Made by a program: the position numbers and the translations under genes. A DNA stretch of 64,000 bases from positions 74,992,418-75,056,417 of the forward strand of contig OY978526.1 in assembly GCA_963854835.1 (NCBI GenBank), read 5' to 3'. Source of the DNA: Megamerina dolium. Taxonomy: Eukaryota; Arthropoda; Insecta; Diptera; Megamerinidae. This document shows positions 1-10,909 of this stretch, one piece after another; position 1 is the stretch's first letter, and each line of letters opens with the position of its first letter. Below the pieces are notes generated by a model. That model saw only the letters and a list, made by a program, of their open reading frames with translations. It had not been told where the DNA came from and ran no database searches.

Positions 1-590
1 CTACTTACCTACTTACTAATGAGGCCATAACAACCAAATATCGATTTAGGGCGAAAATAACATGCTTCGCCTGCCATCTCTGTTCTTCACTAGTTGGCGC
101 CAATTAGAAATTCCAAGCGCCGTCAGGATCTCCAGTACTTGATCCTTCCACCGGAGGTTTGGTCTTCCTGTGCTTTACTATGTCAATATCGTCATACAGC
201 TCGTACAGCTCATGGTTGTACCTTATTCGGTACTCGCCACCAATGCAAATAGGTCCAAAGATCTTGTGTAGAACTTTTTTCTCGAAAACTCCAAGCATTC
301 GCTCATCCGAGGTGGAAATTGTCCAGGCTTCAGCGCCATATGTTGGGACAGGCATGATGAGAGACTTGTAAAGTGTAGTTTTCGTTCTTCGAGAGAGGGC
401 TCGACTTCTCAATTGCTTACTCAGTCCAAAGTAACACCTGTTAGCAAGAGTTATCCTACGCATAATCTCCAGGCTGACGTCATTACTGCTGTTAATGCTG
501 GTTTCAAGATAGACAAAGTCCCTTACTACTTCAAAAGCGTAGTTGTCAACAGTGACATGCTGTCCAAAACGCCGGGACTCTTTGTTTATT
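1..590 (-). mobile_element. RTE-like LINE copy A, 5'-truncated
   Basis: The minus strand encodes the C-terminal end of a non-LTR reverse transcriptase (104-463). Visible motifs include TLYKSLIMPV, TYGAEAWTIS and the thumb-like FGPICIGGEYRIRY. The 3' end lies at the window edge, where tandem CTTA units on the plus strand are the (TAAG)n tail, followed by the family's conserved 3' terminus. Compared with the copy at 18976-19563, about 100 bp is missing between DIVK and the PPVEG region, so the reading frame ends early at DGAWNF. Homology to the sibling copies stops near 590, so the copy lacks the endonuclease and most of the RT. It is dead. The clade assignment (RTE/BovB-like) is inferred from the simple-repeat tail and the protein pattern. 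Confidence 0.85.
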
Positions 591-1348
591 TTTCTATTAC
601 ATGGGTTTAATGTTGTCTACCTCTGGTATTATACAGAGAACTGGGTAATACTATAGACCGTGTTAAAGGTGACTTCATAGATAGATTTGAAAGAAAAACC
701 AAATTACATTTTTTATGCATTCCACTTGAAAATGAATGAAAATAAGTTAGAAATTATTATTTATTTGAAAAGGGTTGATTCAAAAATTAAACACTATGAC
801 TACAGCACTTTTGTGCTATAAAAAAGAAAGAAATTAAATTAATTTTGAAATTCCATTTATAAACATGGAAAACCTCCAATGCAGATGGCTATGTAAATTT
901 ATGCAGTTTGTAGTCATGATGCTGTATCAGAAAGAACAACCCATGAATTATTTGATCACTCTTGTTCCTGAAATTTCGATGTCTTAAAATGATGTTTGCT
1001 TTGGTCGATCAATCACAAAAAAAAAGTTCATGAAATTCTATAAAAAATTGAGATATACCCACGTGAACATTACTAGGAAGCGGAAACGTCCATCATCAAA
1101 CAGGTTGAAGCCATTTAAGAAAGACTGGATACAAAAAGAAGATCGATGTTTGAGTGTCATATGAATTAACAGTGCAGAATTTAATCGACCAAATTTCCAT
1201 CTGCAAAACTCTACTGAAACGAAACGAAATTGAATCACTTTTGAAGAAACGAAGCGAGGATTGACGCTCGTACCGATGCTGCATGATTATGATTGTTTCT
1301 GATCTAGACCTCTAGATTTAGATCTCTACTGTCAACAACTGACACATT
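591..1348. other. AT-rich intergenic, no gene seen
   Basis: This stretch lies between the RTE copy and the mariner element. Open frames here are short (60-66 codons) with no recognisable motif. I see no feature beyond ordinary AT-rich sequence. Confidence 0.5.
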
Positions 1349-1350
1349 TA

Positions 1351-2376
1351 CCAGGTGTACAAGCTTAAATCCGCTGTTTGCTCGTAGATGGCGTTAGTGA
1401 GCATATTGAGCTATATATCGACTGTGCATCCTTTTTTTATGATTTCGACATCTGTTTACATCAATTAGTAAACATCATCAGTGATTTCATACAACAACAT
1501 ATATTTTTCCTCGTATAATCATGTCTAGTTTCGTGCCAGAAAAAGAGCATATGCGGGAAGCTCTACTTTTTTGCTTCAGTTTGAAGAAATCTGCTGCTGA
1601 GTCGCATCGAATGCTTGTGATACAGTGCGCTATCGGAAACCAATTGCAGAGACTGGTTTCGTCGGTTCAAAGAAAGCCATTTTGACTGGAGTAACAAGAA
1701 GCGTGAAAATATACAAAGAAAAGTTGAGGATCATGATTTGCAGGCTCTTTTGGACGAGGACGATACCCAATCGCAAAAAATTCTTGCCGAACAGTTAGGT
1801 GTTACTCAACAAGCCATTTCCATACGATTACGAGTCATGGGGAAGGTTCACAAATTTGGAAAATGGGTACCCCATGAATTGAACGATAGGCAGATGGAGC
1901 GACGCCAAACCACATGCGAAATCTTGCTTGCTAGACAAAAATGAAAGTCGTTCCTGCATCTTGTGGTGACTTGCGAAGATCGTGGGTCGATCCCGGCCAC
2001 CCCACAACGCCCCATAGCACACGTCAAAACTGGTCCAAAACTACTTGGACACACTCAATTGGGAGGTGGTACCTCATCCCGCTTATTTACCAGACCTGGC
2101 CCCTTCTGACTATCACCTGTTTTCGTCGATGGGTCACGCGCTCGCCGAACAGCACTTCGTATTCGTATGAAGACGTCGGAAAATGGCTTGACGAGTGGTT
2201 TGCCTTGAAAAATGAAGAATTCTTTTGGCATGGTATACACAAATTGCTCGAGAGATTTAAAAAATGTATAGCTAGTGAGGGCAAATACTACTTTGAATAA
2301 ATCAGTTTTTGGCTTTCTACGAAAAAAATGTGGTTTTTTTTACCGAAAAACAGCGGATTTAAGCTTGTACACCTGG
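1351..2376 (+). mobile_element. mariner element, mauritiana-like, internally deleted
   Basis: Perfect 29-bp terminal inverted repeats (1351-1379 and 2348-2376) start CCAGGTGTACAAGC and are flanked by TA on both sides (1349-1350, 2377-2378). The body is 1026 bp, against about 1.3 kb for an active mariner. Inside is a Mos1-like transposase relic in several frames. It starts at ATG 1521 (MSSFVPEKE), has the second-helix region QALLDEDD at 1738 and VPHELNDRQMERR at 1866, and ends KYYFE at 2300. The block around the first catalytic Asp and the HDN motif is deleted, although SDYHLF near the third Asp survives. The ends are far better preserved than the coding region, so the copy could still be moved by a related transposase supplied elsewhere (inference). 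Confidence 0.92.
1521..2300 (+). pseudogene. mariner transposase pseudogene
   Basis: This is the transposase relic inside the mariner element. The N-terminal frame from ATG 1521 shifts near 1615. A second frame covers the DNA-binding domain up to an in-frame TGA at 1942-1944, where an Arg codon is expected. About 250 bp of the catalytic core is missing after VPASCGD/FLHLVVT. The frame LNWEVVPHPAY...LAPSDYHLF resumes near 2050 and breaks again near 2165, before the C-terminal KWLDEWFA region. It is non-functional, with at least two frameshifts, one stop and one deletion. Confidence 0.88.
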
Positions 2377-2389
2377 TAAGCCAGCAATT

Positions 2390-2482
2390 CAGTGACAAAA
2401 ACTAGTCAACATTGAAAAACAATGTTGTACCCCATCATGACAACGCTACACCACATACTACATCTTTGATGACATGACAGAA
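2390..2482 (+). pseudogene. second mariner-family fossil fragment
   Basis: Just outside the right TIR of the preceding mariner, the plus strand reads NNVVPHHDNATPHTTSLMT followed by a stop and QKQE. This matches the mariner block around the second catalytic Asp (HDNARPHTSL...TRQKL), with a CGA-to-TGA change at the expected Arg. The neighbouring element has lost this block and differs in subfamily, so this is probably an independent older insertion. The fragment is short. Confidence 0.5.
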
Positions 2483-3479
2483 ACAGGAGAGATTGACTAA
2501 GGGAAAGCGTTGATGCTGATGAATATTGCTAGAAAGAAGAAGAATATGCTCAAAGTATTAAAAAGTAATATTATCAAAATTACATACATATTTGCATTTT
2601 TTTTTTTTTTTTTTTTTGACAAGTTTAATGTACATTGTATTATCGAGTACTTTCTATTAAGCAAAATTTTCAAAAAAGATTTTCGCTTAAATATTATGAA
2701 ACTATGATTTTACCATCATATTTTACCCAGATCTCAGCGCAGCTAATTAAATAGCTTATAAATTGTGATCGGTAGAAGACAATTTGTCTACATTGGCATC
2801 ATTGAAAATTAAAGATTATTTTGCATGAGAAAATCACAACCAAAAGTTTTAAGCACATGCACATGCACACCCTGTACCTTATACATACATACGTATGTTA
2901 TATTCAGTGAAAATTACATTTTTGAAACATAAAATGAAAAACAAATGGCGGTACTACAATATGAGGAAAACTATTTTCGCAATGAAGAATTTGTGGAATG
3001 GTGAAATGTGGGTGATGAGCGAATTAATGCATTCATTTCGTAGTGTTTTTATTTATTCGTATATATTTTGTTTTGTTTTGTTTTGTTTTTACTTGCTTTT
3101 GTTGCATTACTGAGAAGTGCTCCATATGTGCATTCCTAGCGCACAAAGCAACGGAACAATACTGCAATTAAATTTTCAGTTTTCCTGCTCGCTTATTTTT
3201 TAGGTTTTTTTTTATATTTTATTACTTTTCTTTTTCATTCATAGTCGTCGTCGTCGTCAGTTTCACATACAATACAATATTATGCACATTTTCTCATGTT
3301 ATATACCCTCATTTCATTCATTTTTGCTCCATATCTCTTACGTACGTATGCAGTTAGAACTTATCAGAGAAGCCAACTCATTTCTGTATTTTCCCCAGAG
3401 TTCAATCATGAAATTTTGAGATTTTTCGTTACATCTAACCCTAACAAATAGCAAATGCTTTCGCTTATAGCCAGTATCC

Positions 3480-3545
3480 ATGAAGAACTTTCTGAAAGAG
3501 CTCTGTGAATTGGTTCAGAAAAGGTGATGTCGCAAAAAAGCTGTC
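3480..3545 (+). repeat. SINE-like fragment
   Basis: The sequence CATGAAGAACTTTCTGAAAG, then AGCTCTGTGA and GGTGATGTCGCAA, corresponds to the central part of the tRNA-derived repeat at 48275-48545. It is a short diverged piece, recognised only by comparison with the other copies in this window. Confidence 0.45.
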
Positions 3546-5415
3546 CATAAAAATAAGGTCAAGTTTCTTTGAAGCGCACAGTGCTCAATTATAAATATAT
3601 CATCTCAAAGATCTCTGTATTTTGCAAAGAGAAAGAGAATGACAAATGATAATTACAAAGCGCAGTGCTCTGAATGTGAAAAATATTTGCAAATCCGTAA
3701 AGTAAAACATTAATATTTGAAATTTAGATTCTAATTTTAAAATCTATATAATGGACGATTGAGAGCCCTTCAAATCCACTTCAGATTTCCCGGTAACAAA
3801 ATTAACTATTTTCCCATTTCTAGGTTATTTCTCACAATCTGGTTTCTCTGGTACACTTATGATACATATACGTACGTGCTCTCAACATCTCACTGGCAAA
3901 TTATTCAACTTGGGTATTAGATTGAAGAGAATAGTTATACGAGCATACATATAATACATATATGTAGATAGGTATGTAGGTGGGAATAAGGGTTTACTGT
4001 TGATGAAGTTGCTAAAATTCTAATAGAACATTTCATTATAAAAACATGACATCAGTTTGAACTTGTTTCTCTATTTCCAAAGACGGAATTCATTCGTATC
4101 TGTAAAAGTATGTGTAATATACTATATGGCTGTGTAGATAAGGACTAAGAACAAAAAGAAACATACTGACATTAAAAATGCAGTATTTATATATATACAC
4201 TATAGCTTATATGTACATACGTACATGCATTCGACTACATGATATGTCCATATGTACGTATGTATGTACGATATAGATGCGTAGGTATTGTACAATTATA
4301 TAAAAGTATATTCAGACCTACCTACATATACATAGTCATAAATCGGACAGATTTATAAAGTATTTCAAATAATACACATGTTTGGCAAATGTAGAAACAA
4401 AAACTTTAGTGATTTTGACCATTGTATAATCACTTTTCAACAGTGTATGAAAAAAATGTTATGTTACATGAACTGTAGGTCAAAAGAAAACATATGTACC
4501 CAATCTCGCTTCGTAATGTTTGTAAAAATGTGTATTTTTTATATAAATCAATTCTGTTCAATCATTGATAATGTCAATATATTAAATGCAACACTTGAAA
4601 TCTTAATTTATCTGCCAAATATATCGTTGAACTTCACTTTCTTAGAGAGGTTGTCAAAAATAGCAACTACCTGCATCATCTTCAAGCCACAATATGTGAT
4701 ACATGTTTAGCAAGACTAAAACCCTAGAACAATCCGACTATTTTTATATTCTATTAGTGTATCCCCTTAGTATATCTTCCTGAGAGGGCTGCGGTCTAAT
4801 GCTAATTCTGTGACACAGTAAAATTACTGAAGATCATCGGCTACTACTCAGCCAACTCATACGATTTCAAGACGATATTATTTCCAAGTCTTTTTCTAAG
4901 AAAACTATCACACTCCAACTCATTTACAATTGAAGAGTGCGTGCGTTTCTCGAATATTGAATGAGCCCTTTTGAAAGTATATCATAAGTTTTTATATGAG
5001 CGTGTGTGTGGGAGAGAGATGCCAGTGGGCTCATACCTTGGTTGCTCTGATGTTTTGTAGTGATGGTTGGTATTCTCGTATATTCTGATTCTTCTTCTGC
5101 TACTTCAATTACCGACTGCTTGTTGCTTTGTATTAAATTCAAGTTGTTTTTGTTTAACCGTTCTGAAATTATAAAATTGCCACTTGACCTAAGTAGAAGT
5201 AAATAAAATGGCGCGTCTCATGTATAAAGTATGATCCGAAATTTCTGCCAACAATACCAGACCATGTGGGATTGTACTTTTATTTTTTTTTTTTTTTTGT
5301 GGTTTTTCATATCTGATGCTATTGCCTGTGTTTTTGCTCTTGTTGATGTTGTGCTGGTAATGTCATTTTCCTTTATCATCTTTTCCAATTTCAAACTATT
5401 GCTATTGATAATTGA

Positions 5416-5610
5416 TTACAAATCTCGCTGTTGTTGTCGCTGTTGCTGCTGATTTTCTTCCATTTGTTCTGCGTTATTAATTGCTGTTGTTATTGATATT
5501 GTTAATGTGGTGGTGGTGCTGCTGCTATTTGCTGTTGTTGTTGTATTCGCTTTAGCACACTTTTTAGCATTTTCTAAATTGTTAAGCCTTTCGTTGGTGG
5601 ACAATACCAT
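5416..5610 (-). CDS. possible low-complexity Thr/Ser/Gln coding exon
   Basis: A 64-codon frame on the minus strand starts at an ATG. A mixed, non-repetitive beginning (VLSTNERLNNLENAKKCAKA) is followed by Thr/Ser/Asn runs and a Gln-rich end. Such tracts are common in dipteran regulatory proteins, so it could be a first coding exon of a gene extending downstream. I see no clear splice donor after the Gln tract, and CAG/CAA repeats also occur in non-coding fly DNA. I do not recognise a protein family. It may equally be an expanded microsatellite. Confidence 0.2.
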   Translation of the reverse strand: MVLSTNERLNNLENAKKCAKANTTTTANSSSTTTTLTISITTAINNAEQMEENQQQQRQQQRDL

Positions 5611-5782
5611 TACTCAAAATATATGTTTAAATCAAATTTGATAAATTTCATTAATTTCGTTATCGAAAGAAATTCAGTATTGAAACGAAAGAGAAAAGCA
5701 TGTAAATTACAAACTAATTGTTTTTTATGTATATTATTTATTACAAAAAAATCCTCGGTATATATATAGAAGAAAAAAAAAT

Positions 5783-5926
5783 GCGTGCACTGTCCTTCTC
5801 ATTTTGGAAAAAATTAAGTAATTAAAAAGAAAGAACAAATAATCTAATGAATTGCTGAACACCGATTAAATTAGGGATGCAACTCGCCTTCTATAAAGGT
5901 GGCACCAAAATCCAGACAGTGCACGC
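5783..5926. repeat. 144-bp stretch bounded by inverted repeats
   Basis: GCGTGCACTGTC (5783-5794) is repeated as a perfect inverse at 5915-5926 (GACAGTGCACGC). Further imperfect pairing (ATTTTGG with CCAAAAT) extends inward. The short AT-rich interior has no coding potential. This fits a small MITE or hairpin, but no target duplication is evident. Confidence 0.4.
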
Positions 5927-7165
5927 GACGTATTTTTCTGGCGTAGACAGAGTTTATTTAATTGTGATATTTATCTTTTATCACTTTTATTATTTGCGCC
6001 AGTCTGTAATCCCTGTACTGGCAATATTAGTTTTTGCCAGTATTTGCTTATAAACAAATATATATATTTTCGATAAATACTCGATAAAGCGAATAATATG
6101 AATAATATGATATAGAGAAAGTATTTCTTAATTTACAATAACAGTTGATAAAAATTTAATATTCGTCGAGTAGGTGATGATAAAACTTTTGAAATTTTTT
6201 CGTAATTCACAATAGTAGCTATAATTCGAAAAGCCTTTGTGGACACTTAAAATAAGCGATAAATTTCTATCGAAAATTCTTCGTATCTAACGATAACGAT
6301 TTAACTATTGGTTGAGTGGGAACGAATAACTCAACTATGACGTTGAAATATGCTCCTATATATCGCACCGTTAATAATAAAGGGATGTAATTCAGACTTT
6401 AATTTTTTGAAATTTTTTCATAAAACTAAGAAACTTATCGAAAAGATTAACTTCAGTCTAATCGAAATCCCAATGTGATAAAAACGGCAGAGATAGATAA
6501 TTCTGAATCTCTTTTTAATAAATACTATAAATTAATAAATAACGCTTTGATTCGCACAAACCTTTAATATTAAAGGTGCTATATATTATTTCTGGAAAAA
6601 AGCCTGTTAATTATCTGTAATTAAATATAATAATTTTTATTCTTTCTTCGTCGTGGAAAATGAGCTTAAATGAATATAAATTGTTTGGTTTTTCTTGATT
6701 TTCTGAAAATGTTTAAATACCAACTTTAGGAAAATGTTACACAACATGTAATAGAAAACGACGATCTCTAAGGTGCAAGTAACTAAATTCACTTTTAGCT
6801 CGACTTAAGCGGTTGCATAATAAAACATTTATATCTTAACCATTTTTTAAAACTAGAAACTTCTAAGCAGTCAATCTTAATCGATCCAGCATACATTTTT
6901 TTTAATAAGAATTAATTAAAACCTAAAAATTATAAATTTTTATCTAAAACTCATTTCATGATTCCAAGTCACTTATAAGGAATGCTTAAGTGTACAATTT
7001 TAAGCTTGCATTTTTAAACATTTCTAACACAAGGTAGGCCAAACCGAGATGCATCTTTTCCATCAATTTCAAAAACAGAAACAAAACAAAAACAGCTAGA
7101 ACGATCTTAACATTTAGATTATTTTTGGTTCTAACTTCAAATGAAAATGAAATCGAAAATGTACA

Positions 7166-9864
7166 TGTAAATGACTGACAAAAATTGCTACCAAATACCA
7201 TATTACAAACTGTACACCACAAATCATCCGCATGGTAAGGCACGCGGAGGAACTGCCATATTGATAAAAAGCAGAATAAAACATCATGTTCTTGAAGATT
7301 TTAGTAGCGTCTACTTGCAAGCAACATCTATATGTCTGGAAGAATACATCTCTAAGCTAGTAATATCTGCGATATACTGTCCCCCAAGATACAGTATTAC
7401 CGAACAGCAATATAAAGAATTTTTCTCAACTCTTGGTAGGAAATTCTTGGTTGCTGGCGATTTCAACGCCAAACACACTCACTGGGGCTCCCGATTAATA
7501 ACTCCAAAAGGCAAAAGACTATGTTCAATCATCACTAACCACGGCTACGATGTTATTTCAAATGGTCAACCGACATATTGGCCGACGGACAAGAGGAAAA
7601 TACCCGATCTCATAGACTTTGGAGTCGCCAAAGGTTTGCAGATGGAAAATATCTCCACAGAGTGTAATTATGATCTATCATCTGACCACTCACCCACGGT
7701 AATATTTATAAAATCACCAAGCCCCCAAAGCAATTGCGTTAGAAAGAAAATAGACTGGTTAAAATTCAAGAAATATATAAATTCCCATCTTCCTCTGAGT
7801 ACTGTATTAAGAAATGGACACGATGTAGACTCAGCACTCGAAAAATTCAACCAGCTGCTCTCATTAGCTCTCAGCTCAGCCACCTGCACAAAGGTATGCA
7901 AGCAATCAAACTATAGCCCATACACACCAGCCGATATTGAATTGCTAGTAAGACAGAAAAGAAGACTCCGAAGACAATGGCAAGAATTCAGATCACCGAA
8001 TCTGAAAACACAGCTACAGCACTGCACTCGAAAGTTAAAGCAAGCCTTAAAAAATAAAAACAACAAAGAGTTAGAAGAGCACATAGCGAAATTAACACCT
8101 GGTGAAGCGTCAGACTACTCTTTGTGGAAATCAGCAAAAAAATCAAATCGGCCAATTCTCACTGATTCCCCCATCCGTTTGAGTGACGGTAATTGGGCTA
8201 GAAGCAACTGTGAGAAGGGTTTGGCTTTTGCAAACCACCTAAAAAGTGTGTTTACACCCAATCCACCCTCTTCACAGTCCTCATTACCAATATTAACTTC
8301 TCAACCTTGCTCAATAACGCTCAAAATTAAAAAAAAGGACATATTCAAAGCAATTTATAAAGATTTAAACCCAAAAAAATCACCTGGTCCAGATAAAATT
8401 ACCGGTAAAATGATAAAAGAGCTACCTCCGGCTTCAGTAATTCGTCTGATGCACATTTTCAATGCTATCCTTCGTATTAAACACTATCCCAAATGCTGGA
8501 AAACTTCAAAAATTATTATGATAGCAAAACCAGGAAAAGACCCTACAAAAGTTGCATCGTACAGACCTATCAGCCTCCTGCCTCTACTTTCTAAAGTATT
8601 CGAAAAGCTACTTGTCATGAATATATCTCCATTTATTAATCTCAACCAACTGATTCCTCAACATCAGTTTGGATTTAGAAAACAGCACGGCACAATAGAA
8701 CAAGTCCACCGCATTGTAACTCTGATAAGGAACACTTTTGAAGAAAAAAAGTATTGCTCAGCTGTCTTTCTTGATATCACTCAAGCTTTCGATAAAGTAT
8801 GGCACGATGGCCTTATTTACAAACTCAAACTATTACTGCCTGCAAATGTCTCCTCATTGCTTAGTAGCTACCTCACGAAAAGACAATTTCTCGTACATCA
8901 CAAGGATTACACAACAAATCCATTGGATATTCACGCTGGCGTTCCTCAAGGAAGCGTTTTGGGCCCCTTACTGTATCTCTTATACACTTCAGATATGCCC
9001 AACAATAACTATACATTCATATCGACCTTTGCTGATGATACGGCAATATTGTGCTCTCGCTCTAACCCCATAGAAGCTACTAAACTCCTGCAGACTCATG
9101 TCGATTCTCTCGAAATCTGGCTAGCAAAATGGCGTATAAAAGTCAATGAATCAAAGAGCGTACATGTAACCTTCACGCTAAGGCTAGATACATGTCCCCC
9201 ACTTAAAATTAATGGCCAATCAGTTCCACAATCTTCCTCAACAAAGTACTTGGGTATTCACCTCGACAGAAGGCTGACCTGGAAAAATCACATAGAGGCA
9301 AAGAAAACTCAGATCAAGCTTAAAATGAATCAGTTATGGTGGCTGTTACACAAAAGATCAAAGTTGAATCTTGAATACAAAGTGCTATTATATAAAGCAA
9401 TCCTGAAACCAATCTGGACTTATGGTATTCAGTTTTGGGGCACCGCATCTCCCTCTAATATCGAAAAATTGCAGCGAATACAATCCAAGTGTCTGCGAAT
9501 TATTGTAAACGCGCCTTGGTATATGAGGAACGTTAACATCCATCGAGATTTAAATGTATCCACAATTTCTGAGGAAGTTGCAATGTCCTGCAGAAGCTAC
9601 ATTCAAAAATTACACAATCATCCGAATCCCCTTGCTAGGCAATTGTTGCTGAGCAAGGGGCACCGTCGATTAAAAAGAAAAGACACACTGAATATGCTGT
9701 AAAATTGCTACATCTCGCGACTCACCAAATTGTGATGGAACGTAGGGGATATCACATAGTTTTATTTAGTTTGTAAGATTTGAATACTTATTGTTAGTTT
9801 CTTGTATTTAAGAAAGATTCAATAAAAAAAAAAATAAGCTAACAAAAAAAAAAAAAAAAAAAAA
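7166..9864 (+). mobile_element. jockey-clade LINE, 5'-truncated, recent insertion
   Basis: This non-LTR retrotransposon runs from 7166 to a poly(A) tail of about 25 bases ending near 9864, preceded by AATAAA-like sequence. A 10-bp target duplication AAAATGTACA flanks it (7156-7165 and 9865-9874). ORF1, the 5' UTR and the first part of the endonuclease are missing, as expected from incomplete reverse transcription. The remaining ORF2 has no stop. The exact target duplication, intact frame and long A tail point to a recent event. The 3' UTR is about 110 bp. Confidence 0.93.
7171..9702 (+). CDS. LINE ORF2: endonuclease plus reverse transcriptase (N-terminally truncated)
   Basis: The 843-codon open frame encodes an AP-type endonuclease (residues about 1-175) and a reverse transcriptase (about 380-660). 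The endonuclease shows the catalytic-region motif GDFNAKHTHWGS and the C-terminal SSDHSPT. The RT shows FLDITQAFDKVWHDG, GVPQGSVLGPLLYLLYTSDM and the active-site FADDTAIL (equivalent to YxDD). The C-terminal part has the jockey-type TKYLGIHLDRRLTW and YGIQFWGTAS. The first roughly 50 residues of the endonuclease, including its early catalytic region, were lost at the 5' truncation. ATG 7171 is therefore an internal codon, not the native start. The protein could at most supply RT activity if transcribed from an outside promoter (inference). Confidence 0.93.
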   Translation: MTDKNCYQIPYYKLYTTNHPHGKARGGTAILIKSRIKHHVLEDFSSVYLQATSICLEEYISKLVISAIYCPPRYSITEQQYKEFFSTLGRKFLVAGDFNAKHTHWGSRLITPKGKRLCSIITNHGYDVISNGQPTYWPTDKRKIPDLIDFGVAKGLQMENISTECNYDLSSDHSPTVIFIKSPSPQSNCVRKKIDWLKFKKYINSHLPLSTVLRNGHDVDSALEKFNQLLSLALSSATCTKVCKQSNYSPYTPADIELLVRQKRRLRRQWQEFRSPNLKTQLQHCTRKLKQALKNKNNKELEEHIAKLTPGEASDYSLWKSAKKSNRPILTDSPIRLSDGNWARSNCEKGLAFANHLKSVFTPNPPSSQSSLPILTSQPCSITLKIKKKDIFKAIYKDLNPKKSPGPDKITGKMIKELPPASVIRLMHIFNAILRIKHYPKCWKTSKIIMIAKPGKDPTKVASYRPISLLPLLSKVFEKLLVMNISPFINLNQLIPQHQFGFRKQHGTIEQVHRIVTLIRNTFEEKKYCSAVFLDITQAFDKVWHDGLIYKLKLLLPANVSSLLSSYLTKRQFLVHHKDYTTNPLDIHAGVPQGSVLGPLLYLLYTSDMPNNNYTFISTFADDTAILCSRSNPIEATKLLQTHVDSLEIWLAKWRIKVNESKSVHVTFTLRLDTCPPLKINGQSVPQSSSTKYLGIHLDRRLTWKNHIEAKKTQIKLKMNQLWWLLHKRSKLNLEYKVLLYKAILKPIWTYGIQFWGTASPSNIEKLQRIQSKCLRIIVNAPWYMRNVNIHRDLNVSTISEEVAMSCRSYIQKLHNHPNPLARQLLLSKGHRRLKRKDTLNML

Positions 9865-9874
9865 AAAATGTACA

Positions 9875-10909
9875 ATAAATTCATAGATTATTGCAAATCG
9901 TACTTGCGATAAAGTAAAATTTAGTACATTTATGTGTAAAAATACAAATGCAAGTTGGTTATATGATTGTAAGTTTCTATCGTAAAAATCATACACGGTA
10001 GAAATAAAGAGATATTAGAAAAATATACATAAATCCATATACAATATAAGATACATTATATTCATAGGTATACTAATTTGATATATCGAACATCTACAAG
10101 GAGGCAAAACAACAAATTGCATCATAGAGAGCATTTTTTCTTTTTTTTTTTTTGTGAACATAATAAACTGAAAAATTTTAGTAAGCGATTCCACCGCGCA
10201 TGAAATATTTTGACATATAGAATGATATGAGATATAGGCCTACAATGCTTTAGCTGGCTAGACTAAAAATGGATATACTGAGCACTACAACAATCCACTT
10301 ACTAGATACGCCACCTGTAAAAGAGACATGAGATTTGAAGAAGGACTATGATACTGTATTTCATGTTGCAACACTATGCATACGTTTCAAAATGTCTTAC
10401 CTCAGCAGCTCTTTCAAGAATGGCACAATGACAGGTTCGAAATATTCTACTGCGAAAATGTTAAAATAATTTACTGAGTGACATAGAAGAAGAGAAAGCT
10501 CATGCTGCAACAAATGACCTTCATTTTCATACCATATTTCGACAAATGCACACTCTGCAATAATATGTTTAATAATTTTGAAAATTATGAAATAAAAGAT
10601 GCTAAAGAAACTCATATGCAAACTTTAAAGCAGAAATATATACATATATATGTAAGCGTCAACTTATGAACCTTATGAAAACACGTACTTTCTCATATTC
10701 GAGAGCGTTCACATATCAACATAAAAGTGCACTGTATGTAGTATGATCAAACACACCTACTCACACACACACACACACACGCACACCGAACTTGATGATT
10801 CAGTCCACAAGTTGTGGAATACTTAAGCATACAGAAAATGCAGCTGTATTAAATTTCGATGAAAATATATATCTATATCTATATTATCTATATTATCTAT
10901 ATATCTATA
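9875..10909. other. intergenic, no gene seen
   Basis: AT-rich sequence follows the LINE. It includes poly-T at 10140-10154, an (AC)n tract at about 10763-10781 and a TATATC-rich tract at 10866-10909 that abuts the next repeat. No coding or RNA feature was recognised. Confidence 0.5.

Larger units (their letters stand above)
2490..7155. other. intergenic, AT-rich with simple repeats
   Basis: No convincing gene was found. Contents include a poly-T run at about 2598-2618, a (GTTTT)n run at about 3066-3090, a short GTC-repeat stretch near 3245, and TACATA/GTAC-rich sequence at 4190-4330. A SINE fragment near 3.5 kb, a CAG-rich stretch near 5.4 kb and an inverted repeat near 5.8 kb are listed separately. 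Open frames such as 4378-4710 have AT-rich composition and no motif. Confidence 0.5.
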
